A stretch of 20,377 bases of DNA from a virus (IMGVR_UViG_3300042516_000108:1-20377); one strand, 5' to 3'. Shown: positions 7,801 through 15,725, numbered from the stretch's first letter. Program-made: numbers and translations. The notes: generated by a model from the sequence alone, not told the origin.

Positions 7801-9520
7801 CAGAGTTAGCATATGTTCCAGCAACAGCACCAGTATTAGTTAACTTAGCATCTGCTATTGCATCTGAACCAAGTCTATCAACTGATAGTGTACCAGTATT
7901 AATAGTATTAGCATCAAGAGCTGTAACTTGAATTGTAATATTAGCACCGCCATCAAACGAAGTGGCTGTACCAGTAGCACCACCACCAAGGCCAATTGTT
8001 CTGGCAGTCTGTAAAGTAGTTGCTGTACTTGCATTACCAGATAGGGCAGCTGTGATAGTACCAGCAGCAAAGTTACCACTGGCATCTCTGGCTACAACCT
8101 TATTAGCTGTGTTAGTTGTGGCTGCGTCTACAGCAAAAGTCTGAGCCGCTGATCCGTTATAATTATTACCAGTAAGGTAGTTACCTCGGGTTAAAGTATA
8201 TAGGTTACTACCAAGAGCAACACCAGAAATGGTGCTATTGGCTAGCTTTGCATTTGCAATGGTGCTATTAGCAATCTTATCATTAGTAACTGCAAGGTTA
8301 TTAATATTAGAAGTGTCTACTGCGTTTGTAGCAAGAGTTGTGCTAATACTGGTTGTACCTGAACCAGACACAGCACCGCTTAAACTAATAGACTGATTAC
8401 CTGTTAGGTAAGTATTGGTATCAATAGTTACAGTACCAGCACCATTCTTCTTAATAAAACCATTAGTACCAGCAGCTAGAGCAGCAATAGCAACAACTAA
8501 TGCAGTATTGGCTTGTGAACCGATGGTGATTAGATTACTTACATTTCCTGTAGCTGTACCAGCTAAGGTAGTTAGGTTTGCTGCTAGCGGTTGTTTGTTA
8601 GATAAAGTAGTATCTAAGGATGTAAATTTATTATAAAAGTAACTAGCTGGGTGGTCTGTGTAGTTCCAGTTAACAAGTGTCTCATCGTTTAGATAAGGAA
8701 TAAAGACCTGCTCTAAGAAGTACTTGTTAACAGCTGCTCTACCAACTCTATCTGCATCTTCTGGCTCTGTTTTAGCACTTGGTGGGAAGAAGTCACCCTC
8801 AAAACCGGGCATACCCATATTAATAATGGAGAATGTACCCATGTCTAGATCCTTGTTGCCAAGGAATGGACCGTCGATTGCTGATTCATCGAACTTAAGG
8901 ATAAACTCTTGGTCTACCTTCCACATAAGTTCTTGAATTAGATTAACAAGTTGGGATACCTGAAGGTTTAACTGACCACTTGTTAGGCGTGAACCGGGAG
9001 CAAAGTTCACAACCTTTTCAGTTGAGACTGTTCTTCTTCTGATAATGATATCATCCCCTTCATCTAAACCGGGAATAATAATTGTCTCATTTTCACCGGG
9101 AGGGGTGGCAGCAGCTAGTAACTTAAATGTTCTAGATGTACCTAGGTTAATATCATAATATGGTCCTGTGCTTGCAGCTGGGGCTGGTACATACTCATCA
9201 CTAGTTGCATTAGCAATATCCTTAATAGTAATTGTCTTATTGATAATATCCACAGTAAACCACTGCTTTGGTAGCTTGAACATAAGGCGACGGTCAGCAA
9301 TGGTTAGCTGAACACCTTCATACTTACTACTACCTAGGGTATTAACTGGGAAGATTCTTTCAATTTCCAATTGGTCTTGTGCAGGAATACCATCTAATAG
9401 TTCAACATCTGCAAAAGAGAATGTTCTTGTAACATAGTTATAATCGGGGTTAACTGTGTTAGCAATATTGCGGTATTCAATACTAGTTCTTACTAGATCT
9501 AAATTATCGTATGTAGCCAT
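4823..9520 (-). CDS. Tail fibre with T7 gp17-type N-terminal attachment domain (1565 aa)
   Basis: Trimeric receptor-binding fibre anchored to the tail. The first ~205 residues resemble the T7 gp17 anchoring domain, notably FAPGSRLTSGQLNLQVSQLV (173-192) and the following helix. From about 305 the protein is a chain of fibre modules: GNQSISLSGAVSGSGTTSIS (374-393), YLTGNNYNGSAAQ (448-460) with VVARDASGNFAAGTITAALSGN (475-496), two ADPV-x-x-x-DA units (633-641, 670-678), LPLAGGTVTGALNVNG (889-904), and three [VA]-[GA]-I-G-T repeats (945-949, 1040-1044, 1419-1423), two of them leading into KL-x-VDG. Residues 1459-1565 (FGVRAWGTFSS onward, with GSGNIASITTSNSYTFTVTL) form a compact beta-type tip known from many phage fibres. 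T7 gp17 has 553 aa. ATG with AAGGGAG, 4-nt spacing. It directly follows tail tubular B, without the core protein genes T7 has there. Confidence 0.92.
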   Translation of the reverse strand: MATYDNLDLVRTSIEYRNIANTVNPDYNYVTRTFSFADVELLDGIPAQDQLEIERIFPVNTLGSSKYEGVQLTIADRRLMFKLPKQWFTVDIINKTITIKDIANATSDEYVPAPAASTGPYYDINLGTSRTFKLLAAATPPGENETIIIPGLDEGDDIIIRRRTVSTEKVVNFAPGSRLTSGQLNLQVSQLVNLIQELMWKVDQEFILKFDESAIDGPFLGNKDLDMGTFSIINMGMPGFEGDFFPPSAKTEPEDADRVGRAAVNKYFLEQVFIPYLNDETLVNWNYTDHPASYFYNKFTSLDTTLSNKQPLAANLTTLAGTATGNVSNLITIGSQANTALVVAIAALAAGTNGFIKKNGAGTVTIDTNTYLTGNQSISLSGAVSGSGTTSISTTLATNAVDTSNINNLAVTNDKIANSTIANAKLANSTISGVALGSNLYTLTRGNYLTGNNYNGSAAQTFAVDAATTNTANKVVARDASGNFAAGTITAALSGNASTATTLQTARTIGLGGGATGTATSFDGGANITIQVTALDANTINTGTLSVDRLGSDAIADAKLTNTGAVAGTYANSGFNIPEITVTNKGRITGIVNRDLASSLVTNIQSNAVYWDSTNNTFVALRNSSNQTIRGVADPVLSNDAANKQWSVGQFLGLSATNYDAKNKKIINVADPVNTYDAVNLNTLAGYSLYGGGQAVPQSIALTFGSAAQTNQAGFDRYEFTVNTLVGENPELMILTDSSNRTYRPSANSADIGNQKFWISTGANKILQVWLTTGTSVSGLTATLRNFGVSRVLTSNVASQTALGFVRVPANGGININNGDISLAEATSSVLGGVKIAANNGLALTSGTLSVVRSNAVDQTDSNTLATSTAVKTAYDVAVTAQGTASAALPLAGGTVTGALNVNGAVVLGDADTDTLTITGTAITTPNGLNFDSNTLVVDAANNRVGIGTATPSHVLHVVTTNTGQTAVPRFTSGAGYVEIGAQNSSHGHLITDRGSFYFNKPLQIDATTGYTLTSYGAQDLRLATNGVIKAMLFHTTGNFAIGTATDPGVKLYVDGEIKAKTGLILNGSTSGTSTIVAQATAGTTTFTLPTTTGTLIGSNDTGTVSNTMLAGSIGDSKLSTIATANKVSIAALDIDGGTDIGADLADADLIIVDDGGAGANRKSAVTRIPQYTFSKVSGDVTINASGVATIAANSVALGTDTTGNYVATIAGTTNQVTVTGSGSESAAVTLSLPQDIHTAANPTFAGATLGTTRVGVTADNEIDTSSGNLVLDSTGGTVQVDDNLSVAGDLTLTGNSAKIKLLGSSNNDGLSIERLSAASGDGAIGDTVLRLTPAGAETPKLFYVQSSSANPVATDEVATKAYVNTAVSGVDISGKMDVAGNTLGSGDQVLGTSTGNSGSFKIQTQGTDRVTVVSGGNVGIGTTAPTNKLEVDGAIKTSTSITVGSATLNTPSGSAPLFGVRAWGTFSSQGSANAPIIHGSGNIASITTSNSYTFTVTLTQGFSNQNWAVVASCVGQSVSDVNLKSTVCCDVTGNNTFTITHALANTASATPINSSNTVCFMVIG

Positions 9521-9543
9521 TATGCTCCCTTTCTAAAGGTAAA

Positions 9544-9574
9544 CCCCCACACCCCTGTTAAGAGAATGTGGGGG
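9544..9574 (-). terminator. GC-rich hairpin between tail tubular B and fibre genes
   Basis: In the transcript sense CCCCCACA and TGTGGGGG form an 8-bp perfect stem around a 15-nt loop, followed by TTTACCTTTAG and then the fibre ribosome site AAAGGGAG. The downstream U-run is short and broken, so it could be a weak terminator or an mRNA processing or stabilising hairpin that adjusts fibre levels relative to the nozzle protein. Confidence 0.45.
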
Positions 9575-9592
9575 CAGGAGAACGGATTCTTT

Positions 9593-12550
9593 TTAATTCT
9601 CAAATGTTGAATACTTCTGCTTGAACTTACCCTTAAATTCCATGTTTGTAATATTACATGGTGTTGGGTAATCAGATTCAATAGAGATAGTGATATCGTC
9701 GTTATAACCAAAGATCTTGGCAACAAACTCACCAGAGCTTGTCTTAATTTCTAGCGGCAGTGGGTCTACGAAGACCGACTCATCTAGTCTTTGGTTGGTA
9801 AACGACGATCTATATGCTGGTCGCTTGTTTCTTGCCACGACAATATCATAATTGCCTGTGTCAAAGTGACGGAACAAACCAGTACGGATATTCAACACAC
9901 CGTCAACAATATTATTATTATCATCTCTGATATAAAGCGGAGACAACTCAGCTTTCATCAGGAACTTTTCGCCTATTGAAATATATCTGCCAGCTTTAGC
10001 AAAGCCTTCAACAACGCCGTTATAGCCGTTATTGAATACCGCAGATAGTTCACCAGATACAACAATGTCACAATACTTATAAGTTGTATTGTTGGTAATT
10101 GAGTCTGGCTTTAGGACTAAACTTTCATCATCACCCCAGTCAGAGCCTGTTAACACTACGACAACCTTTTCTATGTCTGTGTTATTTAACATATAAGGAA
10201 GTCTAAAAGTAGTTTCAGCCCGTAGTGGGTTATAAGTTGCATTACCATTCCATGAACCAGTAACTGGGTTAGTATTCTTAATTATCTTTACATTAAATAA
10301 TCTATCAATCCGTGGGATATAAGGATCTTCACTTCTTAATAGATGCTTTTCTAAGAAATAATAATACTCTGGATTACTAGTGTAAGTTTTCCGTGGTCGC
10401 TTAGTGACTGCATACAGATAGTTATCAACCACCTTCATAGATAATACCTCAGTTGTAGTATCTAAGACATATCTGAAGAAGGCTGATTGAATTACCCTGT
10501 CACCAGACCAGCGGTTGGTATACATATAAATAGTGTTCTTGTTATCCCGGTCCACGAACATGATCGTATCCTGAGCCTGAGCAACGGCTGTAGCGCCATA
10601 GTTCTCAGGGAGGTATCCGGGGCATACAAAGCTTGTCTCGACCGCCTGAGAGACATTAGCGCCCTGCTGACCGATCAATAGGTACAGCCGCTTCTTATCA
10701 AAGAAGTATAGCTGGGAAGACATCAACAGCGGGTTAACAAGCTTGGCTGTTGAATAGAATGTCATAGGGGAAATTGAAGCATTGAGTGGCGTGATATCTG
10801 TGTCTGTACCTGCCCCTAGTAGCTTATATTGAGAGCTGTTCTTAGCAATCACAAATAAGAAGTCTTGGAATGGGGTCAATGATTCAATTTCTGAGTAGGT
10901 ATTAGACGAAGCCCGTAGGTCAATAGGATCCGTAGCTGTTATACCAGACTTAGGGTCATTAATCCAAAGGTCCGTATAACTTCCTAACTTAGAAGAAAAC
11001 ACCACATCCTTAGCAGCAAAATATAAACGGTCTTTATATAATGTCATTGCTTCGATAGCAACTGGGTTTACTTCTCCATCTTCGTTGAGGAAGATAGAAG
11101 GACCGGGATTAGTTTCTAAGTTGCCTGTTGTTCTATGGCTCCAACTCATGGGCTTACAACTCCAGCTTTTATTCTGATTAGTATTTAATCTGAATTGTAA
11201 AACCTGTGGCATTCTATTGGCATCAATAACAGAACATTTATATGGTGTTCTAATCTTCTGTAAATAAGGGCCACCAGAGCCAAGGATTGTTGCTGTGTTT
11301 GGAGAAGCAGTCCAGTCAACCTGAGCAACATATGAAGGATCGGATTCTGAGAAAGAGATAACTCTATAGTAACCCTCAGTGACATCTAAATAAGAGTTCT
11401 TAAAGTAATATACCTTACCTCTTCCATCTGGTAAGAACCGATTACCAACCATTACATTATTAAACGGTGTGTCTTTATCGTACAGTGCTTTTAACATTTG
11501 TCTAGCAGTAGTATCGTCCGCAGTAACATCTGTTAATGGAAGATTATAAAGTGAGTTTAAATCAAACCAGTCACTGTTTGGAGGAGGTAATTTAAAATCA
11601 GCAAAGGAATTTAGAGACTGACCAAGAAAATCATATTGAGTGTCGTGGTACACATAGTCTGAAACTTCAATGTTTGCTCTTGTGTTTGTTGTTTGGGTTC
11701 CACTGTTTGGTTTATAACCTAAGAAGATATTATCAACTGCGTTGTTATAAACAACATCTACTCTTGAAGCCGAGTAATAAGTGACTGGTCTACCTGCAAC
11801 ATCTACGGTGTTTGACTTAGTACCGTCTAGATTAAACAAGTAACCGTCTTCATCTGAGCTAAAACCAGCCTTGACCAGTTTATTTAGTATAACAAGTTGA
11901 GTACCTAAGGCTGTTATTTGTAAAACATTATCTGGTTCATTTGTTTCTACATTAGATCCAAAAGTAATATAAGCTCTAGACGCAAGTTTAACACAACCAT
12001 CTGCTAGGGCTTGAGCATAAGTAATGCTTTGGCTATCAGCATAGCTTTTAACTTGCACTGACTTAGCGTTTCCAGCTGTATAAACGGATGGAATACTTGG
12101 ATCTTGGGGATCCCATTGTGGGAGGGGCGTGATATCTTGCCAAGTATTGTCTGGATTTACTTTAATAACATAGAATAAACTATCTGTTGTTCCTACTGCA
12201 TCGTAGTCAAGGCCCAGTAAGAAAGTATTATCAGAATTTATTACAAACCAGTAGAACCAAACCTTGTGGTCTGATGGGATGTTATTAAAGCGTGATATAT
12301 CTATTCTAGAAGTATCGTCTGTAAATGCATAGGATGTCTTATTATCGTATCCCGTTGGCTTCATTAACTTGAAACCACCACGCTTCTCAAAAGATTTTTC
12401 TAAACTGAGAAGAACATTATCAAGATTCTCTGCTTCGGATGGTAGTCTCTTGTTTGGTGCTTGTCTACCTACTCCGCTGCTGAGCGAGAATACGGGCAAG
12501 CGAGTTGAAATAAGAGAACCACGCGGTCCTTGTCTTCTAATTGGGGGCAT
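9593..12550 (-). CDS. Tail tubular protein B (T7 gp12 family, tail nozzle)
   Basis: Builds the conical nozzle of the short tail, below the adaptor ring and above the host surface. Length 985 aa, clearly longer than T7 gp12 (794). The N-terminus has the family hallmark GVGRQAPNKRLPSEAENLDN at 26-45, then LLSLEKSFEKRGGF. The body is beta-rich and poor in cysteine, with blocks such as MTLYKDRLYFAAKDVVFSSK and MSSQLYFFDKKRLYLLIGQQ that fit a beta-propeller-like body, and a C-terminal NITNMEFKGKFKQKYSTFEN. ATG preceded by AAAGGAGGT with 4-nt spacing. The extra length relative to T7 is spread through the body; which host structure it touches cannot be told. Confidence 0.93.
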   Translation of the reverse strand: MPPIRRQGPRGSLISTRLPVFSLSSGVGRQAPNKRLPSEAENLDNVLLSLEKSFEKRGGFKLMKPTGYDNKTSYAFTDDTSRIDISRFNNIPSDHKVWFYWFVINSDNTFLLGLDYDAVGTTDSLFYVIKVNPDNTWQDITPLPQWDPQDPSIPSVYTAGNAKSVQVKSYADSQSITYAQALADGCVKLASRAYITFGSNVETNEPDNVLQITALGTQLVILNKLVKAGFSSDEDGYLFNLDGTKSNTVDVAGRPVTYYSASRVDVVYNNAVDNIFLGYKPNSGTQTTNTRANIEVSDYVYHDTQYDFLGQSLNSFADFKLPPPNSDWFDLNSLYNLPLTDVTADDTTARQMLKALYDKDTPFNNVMVGNRFLPDGRGKVYYFKNSYLDVTEGYYRVISFSESDPSYVAQVDWTASPNTATILGSGGPYLQKIRTPYKCSVIDANRMPQVLQFRLNTNQNKSWSCKPMSWSHRTTGNLETNPGPSIFLNEDGEVNPVAIEAMTLYKDRLYFAAKDVVFSSKLGSYTDLWINDPKSGITATDPIDLRASSNTYSEIESLTPFQDFLFVIAKNSSQYKLLGAGTDTDITPLNASISPMTFYSTAKLVNPLLMSSQLYFFDKKRLYLLIGQQGANVSQAVETSFVCPGYLPENYGATAVAQAQDTIMFVDRDNKNTIYMYTNRWSGDRVIQSAFFRYVLDTTTEVLSMKVVDNYLYAVTKRPRKTYTSNPEYYYFLEKHLLRSEDPYIPRIDRLFNVKIIKNTNPVTGSWNGNATYNPLRAETTFRLPYMLNNTDIEKVVVVLTGSDWGDDESLVLKPDSITNNTTYKYCDIVVSGELSAVFNNGYNGVVEGFAKAGRYISIGEKFLMKAELSPLYIRDDNNNIVDGVLNIRTGLFRHFDTGNYDIVVARNKRPAYRSSFTNQRLDESVFVDPLPLEIKTSSGEFVAKIFGYNDDITISIESDYPTPCNITNMEFKGKFKQKYSTFEN

Positions 12551-12561
12551 TTAGACCTCCT

Positions 12562-13230
12562 TTAAACTGTTCTCCAGTAACGGAATCTTGATGGATCGGA
12601 CGAGAATGGGACACGGCTAATGGCTGATCTTACGGAGATATCACCACTGGTAAAGATATTTCTTTTCTTATCATTAATATCAGCAGCCTTTTGCTTAGCA
12701 GCAAACATCTGTTCTTGATAAGCAAGGAAAGCATCAGTAGCTTCATCACCTTGTGTAACAATCTGATAGTGACGCATTGCTGTTGTCATAATAGCCCGTT
12801 GCGCTGGGGTGTCTAGATTCTCCCACTTGATCTTCTGAATAATTTCCCAGTAATAATCTTTATCTTTTTTAAAGATATCAGTATCATCTGTAACATTCCA
12901 CATTCTTGGTGGAGATGAATTATATAAACGGGTTTGAATTAACATACCATCGTCATTAAAATGCTGGGACTTAAGTTCAATAGAAATAATACCCTCTTCA
13001 TCAGCGTCTGGCATAGGCAGAATAATCTTGCTAGATGTGTTGGGGTTTATTTTACGGATGTATTTATTATTAACTAGACCTCTAAGCTGATAGTCTAGGC
13101 TAGTATTCTCTAGGATTGTCAAAGCAATCTCAGTATCAATACCAGACTCGTTATCTAGGTCGGCTACTAGGGATTCACCAGCAGCCAAAAGCATGTTATT
13201 AACAGCTTGTAATTTAGTAATCATTCCCAT
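12562..13230 (-). CDS. Tail tubular protein A (T7 gp11 family, adaptor ring)
   Basis: Forms the ring that joins the portal to the tail nozzle. Length 222 aa (T7 gp11 is 196). The N-terminal helix MITKLQAVNNMLLAAGESLV, followed by SGIDTEIALTILENTSLDYQLRGL, is the family signature, as are the later WENLDTPAQRAIMTTAMRHYQ block and the C-terminal RSAISRVPFSSDPSRFRYWRTV tail. ATG preceded by AAAGGAGG with 6-nt spacing; an in-frame ATG two codons later would be an alternative. Starts about 17 nt after the terminator T-run and is followed 12 nt later by tail tubular B, the standard gene pair. Confidence 0.94.
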   Translation of the reverse strand: MGMITKLQAVNNMLLAAGESLVADLDNESGIDTEIALTILENTSLDYQLRGLVNNKYIRKINPNTSSKIILPMPDADEEGIISIELKSQHFNDDGMLIQTRLYNSSPPRMWNVTDDTDIFKKDKDYYWEIIQKIKWENLDTPAQRAIMTTAMRHYQIVTQGDEATDAFLAYQEQMFAAKQKAADINDKKRNIFTSGDISVRSAISRVPFSSDPSRFRYWRTV

Positions 13231-13246
13231 TAATAGCCTCCTTTGG

Positions 13247-13286
13247 AAAAAAAAGAAAACACGATAGCCCCAGTTAAGGGGCTACC
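13247..13286 (-). terminator. Intrinsic terminator after major capsid gene
   Basis: In the transcript sense GGTAGCCCC and GGGGCTATC form a 9-bp stem (one G-U pair) around the loop TTAACT (arms at 13263-13271 and 13278-13286), followed after GTG by TTTTCTTTTTTTT. It lies between capsid and tail tubular A, the counterpart of the T7 late terminator after gene 10. Read-through must be substantial, since the tail genes have no obvious promoter of their own in this gap. Confidence 0.88.
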
Positions 13287-13380
13287 GCGTAGATAATTAG
13301 ATCACCTCCCCTCAAGATTGTAAAACAAACAAAGACAACTTGTTTACCTCCTTTCTTGATGGGTTGGGATATTAATTTAA
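13287..13380 (-). other. Capsid-gene 3' gap with two strong ribosome-binding sequences
   Basis: In the transcript sense AAAGGAGGT (13346-13354) is followed 7 nt later by a TTG that opens only an 8-codon frame ending in TGA at 13312. GGGGAGGTGATC (13300-13311) then matches the 16S rRNA 3' end over about ten bases, yet is followed by no ATG, GTG or TTG with an open frame. No normal gene fits before the terminator. These may be ribosome-loading or mRNA-protecting sites, or remains of a lost gene. Confidence 0.5.
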
Positions 13381-14604
13381 TTAGGCAGTAACAACATACT
13401 CTGCGGTCATACCAGCTAGGGTGCGGAGTTCAGAACGCGCATCGCCTGAAGCGTTTGCAAGACCGCTGATTACCACTGCAAGTTCTGGACGGAGTACGCC
13501 AGTACCCTTGAACATGCTAGCAACGGTAAAGGTAGTGTTACGACGAACATCATCAACAGTGTCTACCTTTAGACCCTGTAGGCTGAGTGAAGCAACACAA
13601 TCCTTCTGGAAGATAAGAGCCTTAATCTTTGTAGCAACACCATCAATGTTGTAGCGAGCTTCGCCAATATTAGCACTTGCAGATGCATCATAATCAACAA
13701 CTGGTAGGTGGTTGCTCTTGATAATCATGCAGCCCTGATACTCTAGAGCATCAGAGACATTGTGCATACCCATAGCAAGAGGAGCACCAAGGCCACCAGC
13801 CTCAGCAACGCCACCAAACATTGGACGAGCAGGACCGTTACCAGTGCCTGAAGTCATTACGCCGTAGAGTTCGTTGTATGAACGAGCTACGCCAAGAGCA
13901 CGAATGTCTTGGAATGCGCGTGGAGTTACAACGCAGTAAACACCTTCGGTTGGTGCGTTGATTTCCTGTAGGTGAACCATGAAGTTTTCAATTGCTTGAA
14001 GAACCTTAAGAGCAGCTGTAGTTCTATCAGCAGCTGTAGCGGTAGAAAGACCAAAGTTATCAAATGCTGCATCAGTGAATAGATCCTGATCTGGAACAGT
14101 AAGGCCAGTTCTTGGATCGTTTGCTAGCAAATCTTCCATACCAGCACGGGCGATATAGGCAGCAATCTGCTTATCACGAGTGTTGGCTAGAGTTAGACCA
14201 GCCTGACGAGCTAGCTCAGCGCGGAATTCCCACTGAGTTAGAAGCTGGTCAACATTGTCAATTTCAAAGTGAGCGGCCATTGGGCGCTTGTCGAGCTTAA
14301 TGGCGAATGTCTTTGAAGTAGCTGTGCCACCAGAAAGTTCTTCACCAGCGTTCCAAGCAGCCTTAAGGTTAATTGTACCAGTGACTGGGAATTCGGCAGT
14401 AGTGCCGCTGGCAATAGTCTTCTGAGTGACTAAGCCTTCAAACATGTTGTAGTGATCGTATGCGTGAATAACTTCTCCGCTCCAAATTGGAAGCCAGAGT
14501 TTGTTAGTACCAGCCGCACCGCCTGAAGTACCGTCAGCAACTGCTGTACGGTACACCATGTCAGTTGCGCCTAAATTATTATTTCCTACTGGGTCTAAAG
14601 CCAT
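13381..14604 (-). CDS. Major capsid protein, T7 gp10A-like (HK97 fold)
   Basis: Main shell subunit of the icosahedral head. Length 407 aa, longer than T7 10A (345) and in the range I expect for marine T7-like phages. Recognisable blocks: LWLPIWSGEVIHAYDHYNMF (36-55) in the N-terminal arm, the FPVTGTINLKAAW region with GEELSGG leading into the E-loop, KRPMAAHFEIDNVDQLLTQW (106-125) at the start of the long spine-helix region, and the P-domain helix RTTAALKVLQAIENFMVHLQ. GVYCVVTPRAFQDIRAL is typical of the A-domain. ATG preceded by AAGGAG with 8-nt spacing. It has its own upstream structured region and a terminator after it, consistent with high, separate expression. No frameshift extension is visible after the TAA. 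Confidence 0.96.
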   Translation of the reverse strand: MALDPVGNNNLGATDMVYRTAVADGTSGGAAGTNKLWLPIWSGEVIHAYDHYNMFEGLVTQKTIASGTTAEFPVTGTINLKAAWNAGEELSGGTATSKTFAIKLDKRPMAAHFEIDNVDQLLTQWEFRAELARQAGLTLANTRDKQIAAYIARAGMEDLLANDPRTGLTVPDQDLFTDAAFDNFGLSTATAADRTTAALKVLQAIENFMVHLQEINAPTEGVYCVVTPRAFQDIRALGVARSYNELYGVMTSGTGNGPARPMFGGVAEAGGLGAPLAMGMHNVSDALEYQGCMIIKSNHLPVVDYDASASANIGEARYNIDGVATKIKALIFQKDCVASLSLQGLKVDTVDDVRRNTTFTVASMFKGTGVLRPELAVVISGLANASGDARSELRTLAGMTAEYVVTA

Positions 14605-14763
14605 TTTATATACTCCTTAGAGTTAGTGTTAATTTAAAAATTAAAAGTTACAATAGTGACTAACCAACTTATAGATTTTTCACAAGGAGTCTGTTAGTTG
14701 GTGTTTAAAGTGTGTAATTATATTCAGCCAAAGGGGGAACTTTATTACACAAACTAAACAATG
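14605..14763 (-). other. Structured 159-nt gap between scaffold and capsid genes
   Basis: No gene. Two inverted repeats are visible: an 8-bp one (14711-14718 with 14744-14751, TGTGTAAT/ATTACACA) and a 7-bp one (14663-14669 with 14696-14702, ACCAACT/AGTTGGT). In the transcript sense the first could enclose a small AAAG/CUUU inner stem. Neither is followed by a U-run, so they do not look like intrinsic terminators. T7 has a promoter and an RNase III site in the corresponding place, so control of capsid-gene mRNA here is a reasonable inference. Confidence 0.5.
14647..14665 (-). promoter_or_regulatory. Candidate phage RNA-polymerase promoter for capsid gene
   Basis: In the transcript sense the site reads GGTTAGTCACTATTGTAAC. 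Its core AGTCACTATTG matches the T7 late promoter core ACTCACTATAG at 9 of 11 positions. It lies about 43 nt ahead of the capsid ATG, where T7 places its strongest promoter. No second copy is seen in the other three gaps in the window, and the phage polymerase is not in view, so the call is weak. Confidence 0.22.
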
Positions 14764-15720
14764 TCAGAAGGGAAGACTTCGGAAGTCAGTCTTAGCCATA
14801 CGAGATTCAACAGCAGAACGGAACTTAGGGTCCGTGGTAAAACGGCTGTTGTTTCTGTCAGCATAGAACTCTCTCTTAGTCTTATAACCAGCCGTACCCT
14901 GTTGGGTACTGCCGACAGGAACTTGCTTACCCTTAGTTGGTTCCTTTGTTTTAACTGCGCCGCCAGTAGCCTTCTCATATTTGGAAGCTAAACCCATAAG
15001 AGCTACATCCCACGCTGGGGTAGCAAGAGCCGCATTAAGGCTTTTGATTTCATTTGGGTTCATAGTCTGGCTAGCCCAGCCAAAGAGTTCGGCAAGTCTT
15101 TCACGACCACCGATGATGTCAGCAGCTTTTCCGAAAGCTAGTTGAAGCTTGGCTTTCTGACCTTGCATGTATTCTTGAATTGCAAAGTCGGGAAGCTTTG
15201 TCTTTTGACGAATCTCATTCATAATCTCTTCATTAAGATCGCCCTTTACGGACAACTCGACTGACCACTTGTCCCAATCTTCCTTGGTAACAGTAGGAAC
15301 TTCAGCAGCCTTAGTCTCTACAGGAGCTTCTGGCTTATTTGGAATACGCAGTTCCTCTTTTACTGCTGCCTTAGGTTTCTCTGGCACAGCCTTTTCAGCG
15401 GGTTGTTTATAATTAGGGTTATCAGTAGTATCGCCAAACTTCTTTTTAAGTTCAGCAATCTCCTGACGAGACTGAGTGTACGCTTTCTGAGCGTTTCTTA
15501 AACTGTCAAACCAGCTACCAATATCCTTAAAGTTTTCCGGTACATTAATACCGTTAGTCTGAACATAGGTTTCAAATGCTTTCCGTTCTTTTGCTGCATT
15601 AACTTCATCAGGTGATGCAACAAGAGATTGTTCTGTCTGTTGAATCTCAGAGTCCACAGGGTTAACCTCTGGAGTGTTCTGATATTCAAACTCTGGAGTC
15701 TCTTGTCCGTTGTCGTTCAT
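14764..15720 (-). CDS. Capsid assembly (scaffolding) protein, T7 gp9 family
   Basis: Transient internal scaffold that guides procapsid assembly and leaves before or during DNA packaging. Length 318 aa (T7 gp9 is about 307). Composition is typical: acidic, Gln/Glu-rich N-terminus (1-45), helical middle (45-95), Pro/Lys/Glu-rich linker (about 105-145), then a helical region with IQEYMQGQKAKLQLAFGKAA (181-200), GGRERLAELFGWAS (204-217) and the conserved scaffold feature NPNEIKSLNAALATPAWDVAL (221-241), followed by a basic C-terminus that would contact the capsid protein. Position immediately before the capsid gene supports the call. Start ATG has only a distant AAAGG, about 12 nt away, so translation may partly depend on coupling with the gene upstream. 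Confidence 0.93.
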   Translation of the reverse strand: MNDNGQETPEFEYQNTPEVNPVDSEIQQTEQSLVASPDEVNAAKERKAFETYVQTNGINVPENFKDIGSWFDSLRNAQKAYTQSRQEIAELKKKFGDTTDNPNYKQPAEKAVPEKPKAAVKEELRIPNKPEAPVETKAAEVPTVTKEDWDKWSVELSVKGDLNEEIMNEIRQKTKLPDFAIQEYMQGQKAKLQLAFGKAADIIGGRERLAELFGWASQTMNPNEIKSLNAALATPAWDVALMGLASKYEKATGGAVKTKEPTKGKQVPVGSTQQGTAGYKTKREFYADRNNSRFTTDPKFRSAVESRMAKTDFRSLPF

Positions 15721-15725
15721 AATTG

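Noticed and set aside
7590-7931. Several plus-strand hydrophobic frames antisense to the fibre (for example 7590-7931, 8415-8636, 6669-6878)
   Set aside because: Repetitive Ser/Thr/Ala/Val coding produces long stop-free antisense frames rich in Val, Leu and Ala; none has a credible start or known motif.
12369-12554. Plus-strand 61-codon frame antisense to the start of tail tubular B
   Set aside because: Antisense to the most conserved part of that gene, without ribosome site or known protein.
13360-13400. Capsid protein frameshift extension as in T7 10A/10B
   Set aside because: No slippery run near the stop and no sizeable open frame after it; several stops follow quickly before the terminator.
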